From: Batillaria attramentaria
Lineage: Eukaryota; Mollusca; Gastropoda; Batillariidae
DNA length: 64,000 nt
Assembly: GCA_018292915.2 (NCBI GenBank)
Contig: JACVVK020000385.1
Span: 471,001 to 535,000 of the forward strand
Direction: 5' to 3'
Shown here: in pieces, positions 12,027-23,900 of the stretch
How positions within the stretch are numbered: the stretch's first letter is position 1
How the letters are laid out: each line of letters opens with the position of its first letter
Program-made: the position numbers and the translations under genes
The notes under the pieces: generated by a model
What the model saw: the letters and a program-made list of their open reading frames with translations, nothing else
Told to the model about the DNA's origin: nothing
Database searches by the model: none

Positions 12027-13399
12027 CGATGTAGTTTCCTCTGACTTGAAAGAAGACCTGAGAAATATTTTATGCTGTCGGCCGGACTGCTGGGTTGTTC
12101 ATCAACATCAGTTTTTTGTTGTTGATGTTTTCTGAAGTATTGTAGAGTTAATTGAAAAGATGAGGAGGAAGGCCTATTTTTTAAGTTTTTAATGAGGATT
12201 GGGAATTTGTGGGGGTGGCAGCGGGGAGAGATGTGTGCAGCAGGTGTGAAAGTTAAGTTTTCTGTGCCAAGCCACTGTGATTTGACTTTCAGTTGGATGT
12301 CATCCACATCGTACGTATAATAGTTCCTGGATGGTTTACAAGTTTTAGAGGTGATGCGTGTCTTATCCTTCCTTGAGTGGGCGATTGAGTTATGTGTAAC
12401 TGAGTACTTGGGATGGGAGGGGGCAGGGGTAAAGGGTGAGGACAGTGTGTGAATGGCATTACATGTATTTGCAACGTTTTGTCTGTGTTCTTGTTTTGTT
12501 TTTGTTTTTGCTTGGTGGTGTCTTTTTGGTTAAGTTGTGCCAGCACAAACCCCATAGTTTTAGTTTCATTTTTTTTTTTTTTTTTTTTTGAATGGAATAG
12601 TGTGGCGAATCATACCTATTGTGAACAGTTTGTTGGAGACCTTTGCAAACGTGTATCCCAAGACCAAGAAGAAATGTTTTTTAGACCCCATGTACATGTT
12701 GATTTGCATTTACCTTGACTGAACGTGTGATGCCATTTATAAGGTTGAATGAACTTATCCTTGACACATGGTGTGAAGTGTAATAATTATGTTTTGAACT
12801 ATGTATGTATATGCCAAGCGACACACTGTACATGAATACCAGTACATGATTTTTATGCTTTTTTCTTTTGCTGGTTGTCCTCTGTTGGTCATAATCATCA
12901 TATGTTAGGGCATACGAGAGCATCCAGACTGTACACTTGAAGAGTTTTACAAACATTTCCCCTGTAGCGTCCTTCCAAAGAAAGCTGTCTCTTCCAGTAA
13001 ACCTTGTCGAGTGAATAAGCTCTTATTTTAAACCAATGAATTGTAAATGGACATAAGCAAACAGTTTGTTTAGACACATCAGATTTGATGAATTCGTGCA
13101 AATCTAACCTCAGTATGGTGTTTTTGTCCAAAGATTTGACATCGCAGCTGTCTTGTTCCATGTAGTTGACCATGTTTGCGTGTGAAATTTTTTCTTGTCC
13201 ATATTTACTGTGGGCCACAGTTGCCCTAACCGGTGCTCTTTGTCATCTTTTCAATCACCATTAGGGAGCTGAATTTTCGATATCATGCTTAGTACTGCGA
13301 TCTCATATATTTCAAGCAAATAATTTGCTGACTGAGTCTGGCCTTTTCTTGATCGGGGGTCTTCTAACAAGAAAAGAGGAAAACCAAATTATCTGGTCC

Positions 13400-13410
13400 A
13401 ATAAAATAAA
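13400..13410 (+). promoter_or_regulatory. Candidate polyadenylation signals for XRN1
   Basis: Two overlapping AATAAA hexamers lie about 1.37 kb after the XRN1 stop codon. They are candidates only; no transcript end is visible from sequence. Confidence 0.35.
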
Positions 13411-14428
13411 ATGTTTGCAGTTTCCATCCAGTTATGTTTAGTTTTGCAATGTGAAATGATTTGACAAGCCGTTAACCTCGTTTTCTGGGCTCTCAGCTGA
13501 ATGCAAGACAACCTCAAATAGGAATGTTGATTCAGGAGTTATGCTTTGAATATCGACACGAAACATGTGTGGATCTATGCGAGTGCTATGCATCCACGCC
13601 AGTGGCCAAACTTTCAGGTGCTGATTTTGAGCGTAAAATCGAAAGTTAGGTCTTTTTAGTTGATTTTATTGATGATCGTACACAACATCTGCAGTATTCT
13701 GTCATGACCATCTACTGGTGTATCCATCATACGAATCTTGTGGTTTTGATGGTGTAAATGTTTTGTAACAGAACATTCAACCAGCAGTGAGAATTTAAAG
13801 TAAAATGGCCTGATTTCTCTTTTCTGTCAGTGTTTGTTGTCTCTGTTTTTACAGGTCTGGCAGTTTGCTTTTCTCCAGCGCTCACTAAACTGTGCTGCGT
13901 TCTTAGTTTTTACATCCATAACAAGACTGTCTCTCGTATGCCACACACACACACACACACACACACGGAGTCAGTATCACAGAGACAACAAAAATGCATG
14001 TTTCCTGAAATACATAACTGTACTGGTTCATATAACAGAAAAAACAACAAAAACCCAAACAACAAAAAGATATGAGTAAAATTATAGTACCTGTAACTAC
14101 ATACACTGTCAAAAGTATACTTGTGTAGGTAAAGCATCAGCGCATAAATCAGGAATATAAAACTAACGGTAAAGATCACTTTTAAAATATTCTTTAAAAA
14201 AATGTATAAATCTCACTTGATATGTATGAATCCAAATCCGAGCAATGGTCTCACTCTACACTGAAAGTGTCCGTTCCTGTTTATGAGGGACTATTTCGAA
14301 GAGAACAAGTTGCAGTGTACATGCACTTGCATGACATACATATACTTCTTTCTTTTCTTGTAGTTGTGGTGTGGCCAATACCATGATACATGAAGCAGGT
14401 AGTGGTTGGCAGAGGTCAACATACATTG

Positions 14429-14820
14429 TAATAATAATAATAATGAGTATTGTATAGGCGCTTTACCCTAAATCGGCTCAAAGCGCCGCGAACTGAACCC
14501 AACATGCACGCTCACATGAATCACACGCATTCTCTCACACACTGGACATAAACACATTACAATCACGTGGTGTGAAGGGCCAGCTCAGCTATTTAAATTT
14601 CGGAATTTAGAATTGCATTTATTTTTCAAATTTGGTGGGCTGAACATTTCCAAAGCAGAGGGGGAGGAAGCCGGAGTACCCGGAGAGAACCCCCGACGAT
14701 CGGCCCGAATGAACGGTGCCACGTACGAGAAGGAAAAATTCTTTGCACCGAATGGGACTCGAACCTCTAACCTCTCGCATTGGTGACAAGTCTCTTAACC
14801 ACTAGACCACCGACTGCCCC
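14429..14820 (-). mobile_element. tRNA-derived SINE, copy 1 (minus strand)
   Basis: On the minus strand the head carries an A-box-like GTCTAGTGGTTAAG and a B-box-like GGTTCGAGTCC. A central body with ctctccgggtactcc and cttcctccccctctg follows, then a tail with gcgctttgagc and a (TTA)n run at 14429-14445. It is collinear with 14960-15366 over its whole length. The central body resembles the shared core domain of metazoan SINE superfamilies; I cannot name the family. Confidence 0.8.
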
Positions 14821-14959
14821 ATTGTCTGTGTGGACATCTGATTGGTCTGCCCTTCTTAACATTTCAAAAGCAACAGGCATGACCACACCACCAGCATATG
14901 ACATGAATCCTCAAGTACTGGTATCTGGCCAAAATCTACAGCTGCAAGCTGAAGGTTTG

Positions 14960-15366
14960 TGGGTCGGCCGGTAGTCTAGTGGTTAAGACTTAAGTTACCA
15001 ATGCGATAGGTCAGGTTCGAGTCCCACTCTGGGCGAAGAATTGTTCTTTCTCGTATGTGGCACCGTTCATTTTGGCCGGCTGTTGGGGGTTCTCTCCGGG
15101 TACTCCAGCTTCCTCCCCCTCTGCTTTGGAAATGTTCAGCACACAAAATTCAAAAATAAATGCAATTCTAAAATTCCAAAACTTCAATTGCTGAGCTGGC
15201 CCGTTACACCACGTGATAATAATGTGCTCATGTCCAATGTGTGAGAGAATGCGTGTGATTCGCGTGAGCGTGCGTGTTGGGGTTTAGCTCACAGCGCTTT
15301 GAGCCAAATATTTGGGACAATGCGCCTATATGAATGCGCTTATTATTACTATTATTATTATTATTA
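14960..15366 (+). mobile_element. tRNA-derived SINE, copy 2 (plus strand)
   Basis: The head has GTCTAGTGGTTAAG and GGTTCGAGTCC, the body has the same ctctccgggtactcc core, and the tail ends in (TTA)n after a gcgctttgagc motif. It is a full-length relative of 14429-14820 in the opposite orientation, 139 bases away. The tRNA heads face each other, so the pair forms a long imperfect inverted repeat. Confidence 0.8.
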
Positions 15367-15729
15367 TGTAAGCATGTACAACACAATTCTCAATGTTCTC
15401 AGCAGTCCTCTAAAATTTGTACAAAGTGTATGCATACAAACATAATTATAAACCAGTATAAAGGTACGGAAATGACAAACGTATTCACTTGTTTTAGTCT
15501 GATTCTTCAGTGATCATGAAACTGAATCATATATATGTACATATAAATTATGCGTTAGTCCTGAGCTCACAAATAGGTTAATTGTGATCACATCTGTCAG
15601 GTGTACTGATAAGTAACACTTCCAGTATTTGTAATAGTTTTCAATTCCCATTACAATCTCTCTCTCTCTCTCTCTGTGGTTGTGCTTGGTTGCAACAGGG
15701 TTGAAGTCCCCCAACATTCACACAACTCC

Positions 15730-15732
<3 letters not shown>

Positions 15733-15781
<49 letters not shown>
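15733..15781. repeat. (CA)n microsatellite
   Basis: About 24 CA units, just past the stop codon of the minus-strand Ig/EGF gene and hence probably in its 3'UTR. Confidence 0.9.
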
Positions 15782-15783
<2 letters not shown>

Positions 15784-15802
15784 TCTCGTCTGCTTGCCAC
15801 AT

Positions 15803-17375
15803 TCACATATGCCTAAGAAGCAGAAGAACGAACACTGGCAACAAGAAATGCAGTGTTGATGCTATGTTCATGTCTGTTCCTCTGTTGGATTCCTGGCAAT
15901 CAAGGGTGTAACATGGAGCAGGCCCGACAGCTACAAAGGAAAGAAGAAGAAATTAATCTCATTGAAAGTTTGGGAAATGAACAAAATGATTCAATAATTT
16001 TGCAGTTTATTAAAAAATTAGTACAGAGTGTGAAGATTTCTTGGATTCTTATATATAATGCTGCATAAACATGTATTTGTGATCGTTGAAACTCAAGGCA
16101 ATACATGTAGTAAGAAGTTTTGAAACACAATTCAGGTCTCGAACCCTATGTGTACTTTGACATTGTATTCAGCTGCAAAATCAGACCGACCTGTTTACAG
16201 TTAATCCTTCTCTATCTTTATGTCTTCATTATATGTCTTATGTACAATACTAGCTCATATCCCTCCTGGATTCCTTTTATCACCGGGGAGAAAACTCACA
16301 ACCACTTTAATAAATATAAATAAATAGATGATGCACGTGTACATCTACTCACGTTGCTCGCAGAAAGAACCAGTGAAGTTGCCTGCACAATGGCATTTGT
16401 TGTGTACACAAACTCCCCCATTCCAGCAGTCTGGGATACAGCCGGCCTCTGTTGGAACAAAACACCCATGAAATTTAAGCAAAGAACAACCATGTGGCAG
16501 CTTCCACAGCCTCAAATGTCTACATACACACACCACTGAAAACAATAGTACACCATCAAACAGAATCAATGAATAAAAAAAAAAAAAAGAAAGAAAGAAA
16601 GAAAACAATAAACCAACCAAACAAGCAAAGAAACAAAACAGAAAAAGAAAGAAACAAACCAACCAACTATGATTTTGTCTCAACAAGAGACCACATAATA
16701 CTGGTGGTATCGTACGCTACAATGCACCTGACTTAAGTTAATATGTAAATGTATGAAAATTTGAAGTTCTGATATTCATGCTCCTACCTTTCACTTTGAA
16801 GGTGAAGCTGGCACTCAGTTCCACATACTCTGTTTCATCCCTGACCAGGCTACAACGAATTTCCACCCCATCCAGCCACTGAGAGGCTCGTAAGTAAAGG
16901 GTACTGGCTCGAAAGTACCTGTAGTTTGAAAATGATCTGAGGTATATACTCACAACAAAAGTCCTGCACCAATGCAATCATGCGTATGAAGACTCACAAA
17001 TGCGCCCTCCCCCCCCCCCTTTTTCTGTTTTCTTTTGTTGTTTGGCAAAATTTTAGCCGAAAGAAGTAAAATTTATATATGTCAGTGCCAAACTTATGAG
17101 AAATTGGAACTTGCCTTTGTTTCAAACTGCTGACAAAATTGTTAACTGTTTTCCCTGGCCTGGTGTCAGCATCCCTCACATAAACCCCCAGCCACACCCC
17201 CCCCCCCCCCTTTTCTGCCAACCCCCTTGGGAATATTTTGTTTTGAGGAGTACAGCCTTTATAACAGACCAGGTAGCAAATAGTAAATTCTTGCTGGCAT
17301 TTAAAGTACCTGCAAAATCCTTGTGGATATGGTCCCTCTCCATGGAGCACACCAAAAGTAACAAACTGAAACTCC

Positions 17376-17445
<70 letters not shown>

Positions 17446-20005
17446 GCACATGAACATATATTGCATACATTTACTGAAATCACCAAGTCATGTGAAAATG
17501 TCATGTGATGCAGTGATGATAGAATGACAGATAAAAAGAAATTCAACTAAATGTTTGCTTGTGCAGACATCTCTTTTCCAAAGAGAAACAAACCCTTTTG
17601 TACTGGGTACACACCCTTGTAGGTCAAACAGTAGCTGCAATATTAAGCACACCCTCTTACCGACTCTTTTGAAGAATTTATTCTTCGCCACTTCCATCGG
17701 AACCATGCAGGAGGGGATCCAACCTGTCCAGAACAACGCAACTCCACTGTCTGGTTCACGAGGAACGAGTCATACGCTGGTTTCTGTAGCATTAACAGTT
17801 TGTCTGGCACGGCTGTGGATGAGGTTTAAAGTAGATTAAATTTTACTCTCAGTCTTCAACATCCCTCCCCCCATCAACAAAGAACAAACAACAAAAACAA
17901 CCAATAACTGGGTGCCCTCTATTGTCTCTGCTCCCTAACTTCCTACCACTGACAGCGGAGAACAGTAGAACAAAAGTAATGACACCACTGACCAAAATAC
18001 AACAATGGCAAAGAGATGATGACATACCACATACGCATTCCAATCATGACGTCTACACACCTATGGCTCTATTCAAGCAAAGCCTTTGAGTGTAAATCTT
18101 TCAGGTGATTTCTGTATTCTCAGCTTTTAGCCAATATTGAGTAAAATCATTTATGGCGTAGATGCTTACAGACAATTAGACTGTCTAAATACAGCAGTTT
18201 GAATTAGAAAAAAAAGTAATCTCCAGCCTCACTAATTATGCAAAACAAAACAAAACAAAACAAAACTCAAAACAGGTATGCACATCTTCTTGAAGTAGCT
18301 GAAATATTTTCTTTAAAATAATCAATAATTTCTGCATTTTCAAGCATTCAACTGTTTAGCATTCAACTGTTTTGTTCTTTTCCATTTGTTTTAAATCATA
18401 AAACAGGTTTCACCCAGAGATAAGACATACATATTAAACAGTGTTGCCAGAAGCCCTTACTACTTTGAAACCTATACCGAGTATACATGTCAGATTCTGC
18501 TCATAGACTGTCTCGGTGAGGTACAACCTTGAGCATGCCATCAAATGACCATTGTAAAACCATTTTGTGTTGGTTTATGACCATGCTGCAAGTCTCTTGA
18601 CCTACATTGTAACAAACACCACATGATCGTGCTAGAGTGTATACATTTATGAGTGAGAGAAGCAAGGTGGGCAAGCTTTTTTTCTTTTTTTTTGGGGGGG
18701 GGGGGGGAGAGGGGGCAAAAGCATTTCAATATTTCATAATTACACAATTGGAAGGTCACTCTTTCAAGTATTTTGTGACTGTCTAACAGAACACTGAGTA
18801 TCAGCCAATGACCTGCATATAATCAATTCAGGCCAGATCATATTATCACTTACTTTTTGTTGTAACATTTGCAGAATCAGTCATAATTTTGGCATCATTA
18901 GATCCCTCTTGGTAGAACACACTATTGCAAATAAACGTTCCTTCGTCCAAACATGAGGCATCAGCAAACTCCAACCTGAGGTAGGATTCCTGAGGAACGT
19001 CATCCCTGATGACTCCACTGATAACTGAATTTCGATTAGAAAGTCCAGCTTCCTTGACAGGGTAACCCCTGTTCAAGTCTGGGGACAATGTCACGAGTGG
19101 AAAATCTTCCTTGTCTTCTTTATGCCGCTTGCGGATCTGGATAAAGGTAACTGCAACAATGTCCGTAAAGGAGGGCTGGCACAGGATGGTTAGATTTCCT
19201 TGAGGCAAGTCGTTCGCTGAGTGTTCAACAGTGAATGATTGTGGCATCACTGTGATTGTCCCGAAAACTGAGAAGAAGGAGAAAGCAAATTAAAGCCTAC
19301 TGTAATTGATTTAACTGTCAGATAAAACCATATAAAACTGATATAAGTCATATCCCCCCCCCCCCCCCAACCCAGAGGAACACCATGATGAGAATTAGTT
19401 AAGAGGTGTGTTTTCAGTTGGGACTTGAATGATTCTTTGTTTGAGCTGTTTCTGATTGAGAGAGGGGGCTGATTCCAGGTAACAGGGGCCCAGTAACGAA
19501 CGGAACACTAACCAAATGATTTAGTTCTGCTGAGGGAAACCTGGAATTTGGAGGTGTCAGAGCCGGATGGATTCAGTTATTGAGAGGGGGTGTATATGTG
19601 AAGGAGGTCAGAATGGTATTGCTAGCCAGTGCCACTGACTGAACTGAAAAAGACTGAAGATACTTTGTAGCTGATTCTCTGTGAAATGGGGAGCCAGTGC
19701 AAACTTTGCAGTAAAGGGGGTAACGTTCAGATCAGACGGGTAGCACTATTCTGCACTTTCCAAAGACGATCCAACACAGCCTTTGTGTAATTTCATGTAC
19801 GCAGCGGGGAGAAAAACAAACAAACCCAAAACGATTAGAGTTATATAAGCAAATGCCACTTACCACAGAAACACCTACGACTTGTGTAAGATAATCGAAG
19901 AAAGCAACCACACATGGCAAAAATTAATTTGAACAGGGTTATGAAAGAGCACTTACCACAACCAAGCATTGGCAAAAGGAACGGCCATTCTTTGCGGGTA
20001 AGCAT
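15803..20005 (-). CDS. Ig-Ig-EGF protein with signal peptide and GPI-anchor-like tail (341 aa)
   Basis: Exons in transcript order: 20005-19957, 19267-18854, 17812-17661, 17365-17310, 16918-16788, 16448-16353, 15930-15803. The sum is 1026 nt and all junctions keep frame. Exon 1 encodes a short signal peptide (MLTRKEWPFLLPMLGCG). Exon 2 encodes Ig-like domain 1, with LTILC and GTFIC as the cysteine strands and YLRLEF near the end. Its spacing resembles the first Ig domain of gastropod FREP/CREP immune lectins. Exons 3-5 encode Ig-like domain 2 (VELRCSG, then WLDGVEIRCSL). Exon 6 is an EGF-like domain with six cysteines (CIPDCWNGGVCVHNKCHCAG). Exon 7 ends in a hydrophobic stretch, FLLPVFVLLLLRHM, with almost no cytoplasmic tail, as in GPI-anchor signals; a single-pass anchor is the alternative. 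It is probably a cell-surface recognition or adhesion protein. The immune role is inferred from Ig similarity alone. Confidence 0.75.
17379..17442. repeat. (CA)n microsatellite at a 3' splice site of the Ig/EGF gene
   Basis: About 31 CA units. On the minus strand this is a (GT)n tract ending 13 bases before exon 4 of the Ig/EGF gene, which begins at 17365. Confidence 0.9.
18694..18708. repeat. Poly(G) run after a T-rich run
   Basis: Fifteen G residues directly follow a T-rich run, in the intron between exons 2 and 3 of the Ig/EGF gene. Confidence 0.9.
19370..19770. repeat. Possible dispersed repeat in Ig/EGF intron 1
   Basis: This non-coding block (for example gaggtgtgttttcagttggg and gtgaaatggggagccagtgc) looks to me like a dispersed element seen in other metazoan genomes. 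There is no second copy in this window to prove it. It sits between exons 1 and 2 of the Ig/EGF gene. Confidence 0.25.
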
Positions 20006-20956
20006 GATGCAGCTTTTGTCTGTAGTTCACTTAGAGGTTTACCACTCTGCATGTTCTTTGTACATGTACACATTCCATGGACGATTCTTGCATCTGCTGA
20101 CACACAAGCGTTTTTGTTTGATAGGAGTGGATGTCCTCGAAGACCCCGGAAGAGTAGCAGACGAACTCAAAGTGTGTCACAAGTCCCACAAAACATTCTA
20201 AAAAATAAGGAAGTGGGAGAGTTAAAAAAAATCACTTTTTAGAGACTTAACAAATCATGTGAAACATTTTAAATTTTGTGGTATTAACGTAAACATATCA
20301 ATCATTTAAAGATAAAAAACAACAAACAAACACAAAAAAACACTAACCAATGATTTTGGTTGACGTTGTATGCGATATGTCCGAGAGTTCGCTCCCCTGA
20401 GTGCCTCCCGACGCGGTGCGCCGCATTCCCTTATCCAAACTTTAGAGCTGGTAAGGGGTACTTTTATTTGATTTTACTCGTGTAACGCATTTTCCGCATT
20501 TTTGTTTTTCGTAACAATAATGAATGTTGCGATGAGTAGCCAGCTATTTTGTTTGTTTGGATTTTTTTTTGGCGACGAGGTTATGACTAAACATTGAAAA
20601 TAACTTTGCTGTGCCAGCCACATTGGCTGAAACGCACTGTTTGCATTTTGCAGCGATAATTATAGACACCACGACACAAGTGAAAGCGTCGCAGTTGCGC
20701 ATACGCATTAAATCACCTTTAGCCTTCGTCTGAAACTAAGTAGATAACTCCACAGACATCACTGTCTTGCACACACACACTACACACAAACAGTGTTTGT
20801 ATGCTCCTCTCTTGCCAACACGCATGGAATAAGATTAATCGTACCACTGTTTTGCACAATTGATGATGTAATTGTAACGGGTTCTTTTTCAGCAGCAGAA
20901 CCAAGTACTGCCTGCCACATTCTCCGTCTTCGCAGCTATAACGCTGTGACCAGTGG
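20006..20956. promoter_or_regulatory. Head-to-head intergenic region of the Ig/EGF gene and LIG3
   Basis: The start codons of the minus-strand Ig/EGF gene (20005) and plus-strand LIG3 (20957) are 951 bases apart and diverge. Both 5'UTRs and promoters must lie here unless further 5'UTR exons exist. A possible acceptor (tttttcag at about 20885-20892) could begin a LIG3 leader exon. No TATA box can be assigned with confidence. Confidence 0.5.
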
Positions 20957-23900
20957 ATGTCTGGAGCACTGTCTCGGACTTGGAGACAGGTGTCCACACA
21001 ACTGTTCAAGTCGCATTCCAGGACCACTTCAGCGTGCAGCCATCTCATAGCACCACCAGGAAAATACTCTCTCTATACATGGTCAACAGATTGTCATTTG
21101 ACACTCCCAGGACTTGTCTGGAACTGGCCCAAGTTTCATCTGCCACGTTCCGTTCTGTTTCTGTGTCACTCCTCTCCAGATTACGTGCAGCACAGACCTT
21201 CCATTTTCTCAGTGAACTCCTTAAAGTTTTATGCACCGGGAAGATCCTACTGCGACACAAGCAGCATGGCAGATAATAAATACGTCGTCGGTTACGCCAA
21301 GCTAGGGACCTCGAGTTGTAAGAAATGCAAACAAAAGATCGACAAAGGTGCTCTGCGGATAGGGAAAGTTGTAGCGAACCCTTTTGGGGATGATGGTGGT
21401 GATATGAAACAGTGGTTCCACCCTGCCTGCATCTTTGAGACATTTCTGAGAGCGCGAGCAACAACAAAGAAGATCGAGGATCCGGACGATGTGGAGGGTT
21501 TTGGGGATCTAGAGCAGACAGACAAGGACACCATAAACCAGCTTATTGATGGTAAGGCAGTTGTTTGAAGTGCACCATTTGATTTGTCATTTATGTGATA
21601 TAGCTGCCAGCTGTCCATATTTTGTATGATTTCTTCAACCAATTACAATAATCATCGCCAAAATATGATTTCCGGAATGTCATGACGAAAAAAATTTCAT
21701 TTCCACCAACTTCTGTGCCTAATCTGAGTTTGATCCAAGTTCAGCGTTTACAGATGTATGCTTTACGCATGCGCATAGCAAAACTTTTACAGGTGGAAAA
21801 CCAGTGTCGTTTATTGTCCGGCTGTTTGGTAGAGTGTGTCATTTCTTTGATTAAATCACTCACGCCTAGTCGTGTTTTTGGCTTTGACAGCCAACAGAAA
21901 AGTGATATACCTGTGCTTGTTATTGATACGTGTAACCTGAATGGCCAGGTCTTCGTAAGGTTTGGTTCACTGCTTGGGTGAATGTGGGTGTGGGCAGTTG
22001 TTGGTGACATCCTCGTAGCTTAAGTTGGAGTTGGACTGAAAAACTTGCACTTCATATTGGTGTGTCTGTATTATTTCTAAATATGATCAGTGGATCTCTG
22101 TCTAAAATGTGCCTTAATGTTTTCAGACTTTTTATCCAAGAGCAACGCATCACCGAAGAAGAAGAAAGCTACTGTGCAAGCCAAGTTGCCATTTTCTCCA
22201 TCCAAAACCAAAGCAGAGGCAAAGAAGGAACCTGATAATGATGGTTTGAATTTGTTAATCTTATATCTTGTGACAACTTCAAGAATATTTATTATTTATT
22301 TATTTTTTAAATTTATTTTTTTATTTATTTATTTATACATATTTTTTTTTTTTTTTTGGGGGGGGGGGGGGACATCATGATAGTACACTGTGATCAATAT
22401 ACACTTTATCAGTGTTTTTTTTTTTAACAAAAGTTATAGAATATTGAATGACAGTTTAGAGGAGCTAAATGACAGACCCTGTGTTAAAATGTCAGCATGG
22501 TATTTCTGATGTGTGCAGCTTCTGTGATTAAAAGACATTGAGGGAGACACGTTGCTTTTTTTCTTTTTTTTTCAGAAGCCAGTACAAGCAGTGCCAGACT
22601 CGGCAGCGCCAACAGTGATGACCCAAATGTTGAGAAAGATAACTCCTTCCGCCAGTTCCGACGTCTGTGTGCGGACATTGCTGATGAAAACAGCTACACT
22701 GGGAAAACACAGCTTGTGCACAACTACATTACTCGTGGACACAGTGGCAGTATGTGTTCTGTGTATTCAATTCATTTTCTGATAGTTCAGAACATGAGGA
22801 AAAGTTTGATTTGAAAGATTTTAAGTTAATGTCTGAACATTGTTTTCCGTCTCAGCAAGCAGACAAACATTTAATAGTTACGAATGGTTCTTGTATAGCA
22901 TCACTCTCACGTAACAAGAAAGGACTCTATGTACTTAAAACACACACATGCATTTGCACGTGCCTCTGACTGCATACACTTACAGTAAATCTGTCGATAA
23001 TACAGCAAATGTGGTTACAAGTAAAAACGATGGAATAGGGACAGCTAAGTTAACTACTGTGGACTTAGCGGAAAAGGTACCTTAGGTTTTCATGCGTAAT
23101 TTCAACTGAAAGAGTACCGACATTGATTGGCAGTGAGTTCCAAACACTCGGATGGTATGTCTTTCAGCTGGTTACCAGGGTGACCTGTACCTGTTGCTGA
23201 AGCTGCTGTTGCCGGGCGTGGTCAAGACCGTGTACAACTTGAACAACAAACAGCTGGTGAAGCTCTTTAGCCAGATCTTCGGCACAGATCTGCAGGAGAT
23301 GGTGGACGATTTAGATCAGGTGTGAAGAGATTGTGGTTGTCTGTGATGAAACTTAGATTGAAGTTGCCTTTGAAAGTATGATTTGAATTGTTCTTGTCTA
23401 GTGTGCACACATGTGACGTGCTATAAAGCACAAGACAAGTTATGGAATATGGCTGGCTGTGTTTTAAACAAGTTTTGTTAGTGTGACGGGTTCTCAAACT
23501 AAGTTGTATTGTGCTACTTTCGTTCTCAGGGTGATGTGGCAGAGACGGTAAAGGTGGCGTTTGAAAAGAGTCAGCTGCTGACACCACCAAAGAAGAGTAC
23601 ACTCAGCCTGCAGGAGGTAAACATTTTAATACCGGAAGTATATAGTCTGTCCTCCCCCCCAGTCCCCCCCCACCCACCCACCTACCCACTTAACAGATAC
23701 TATACATGCACATGTATATATCTTCAGCACCTGATGGCTACATTCATCTAATGCTTTTGTTTAAGTTACATTCGTAAAATGAAGTTAGCGGTCATGAAAA
23801 TTCAACTCACGAGACCCAAATTTAGGATGCATTTGCACCCAGTCCAGCACAGCTAGGGTACATTTTGCTGTCCCTGCAAATGACAGGTATACATTTGCAC

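Larger units (their letters stand above)
12027..15802 (+). other. XRN1 3'UTR (probable) and intergenic spacer
   Basis: No conserved reading frame is present. The sequence from the XRN1 stop to about 13.4 kb is unique and T-rich and probably forms the 3'UTR; overlapping AATAAA signals lie at 13400-13410. A CA microsatellite is at about 13943-13966. Two SINE copies in opposite orientation occupy 14429-15366, a (CT)n run is near 15656, and a (CA)n run at 15733-15781 ends just before the last exon of the minus-strand Ig/EGF gene. Confidence 0.6.

Noticed and set aside
14770..15010. Possible tRNA genes
   Set aside because: A- and B-box motifs are present, but no cloverleaf closes and both are followed by SINE bodies and tails. 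The same holds at 25985, 38441 and 41029.
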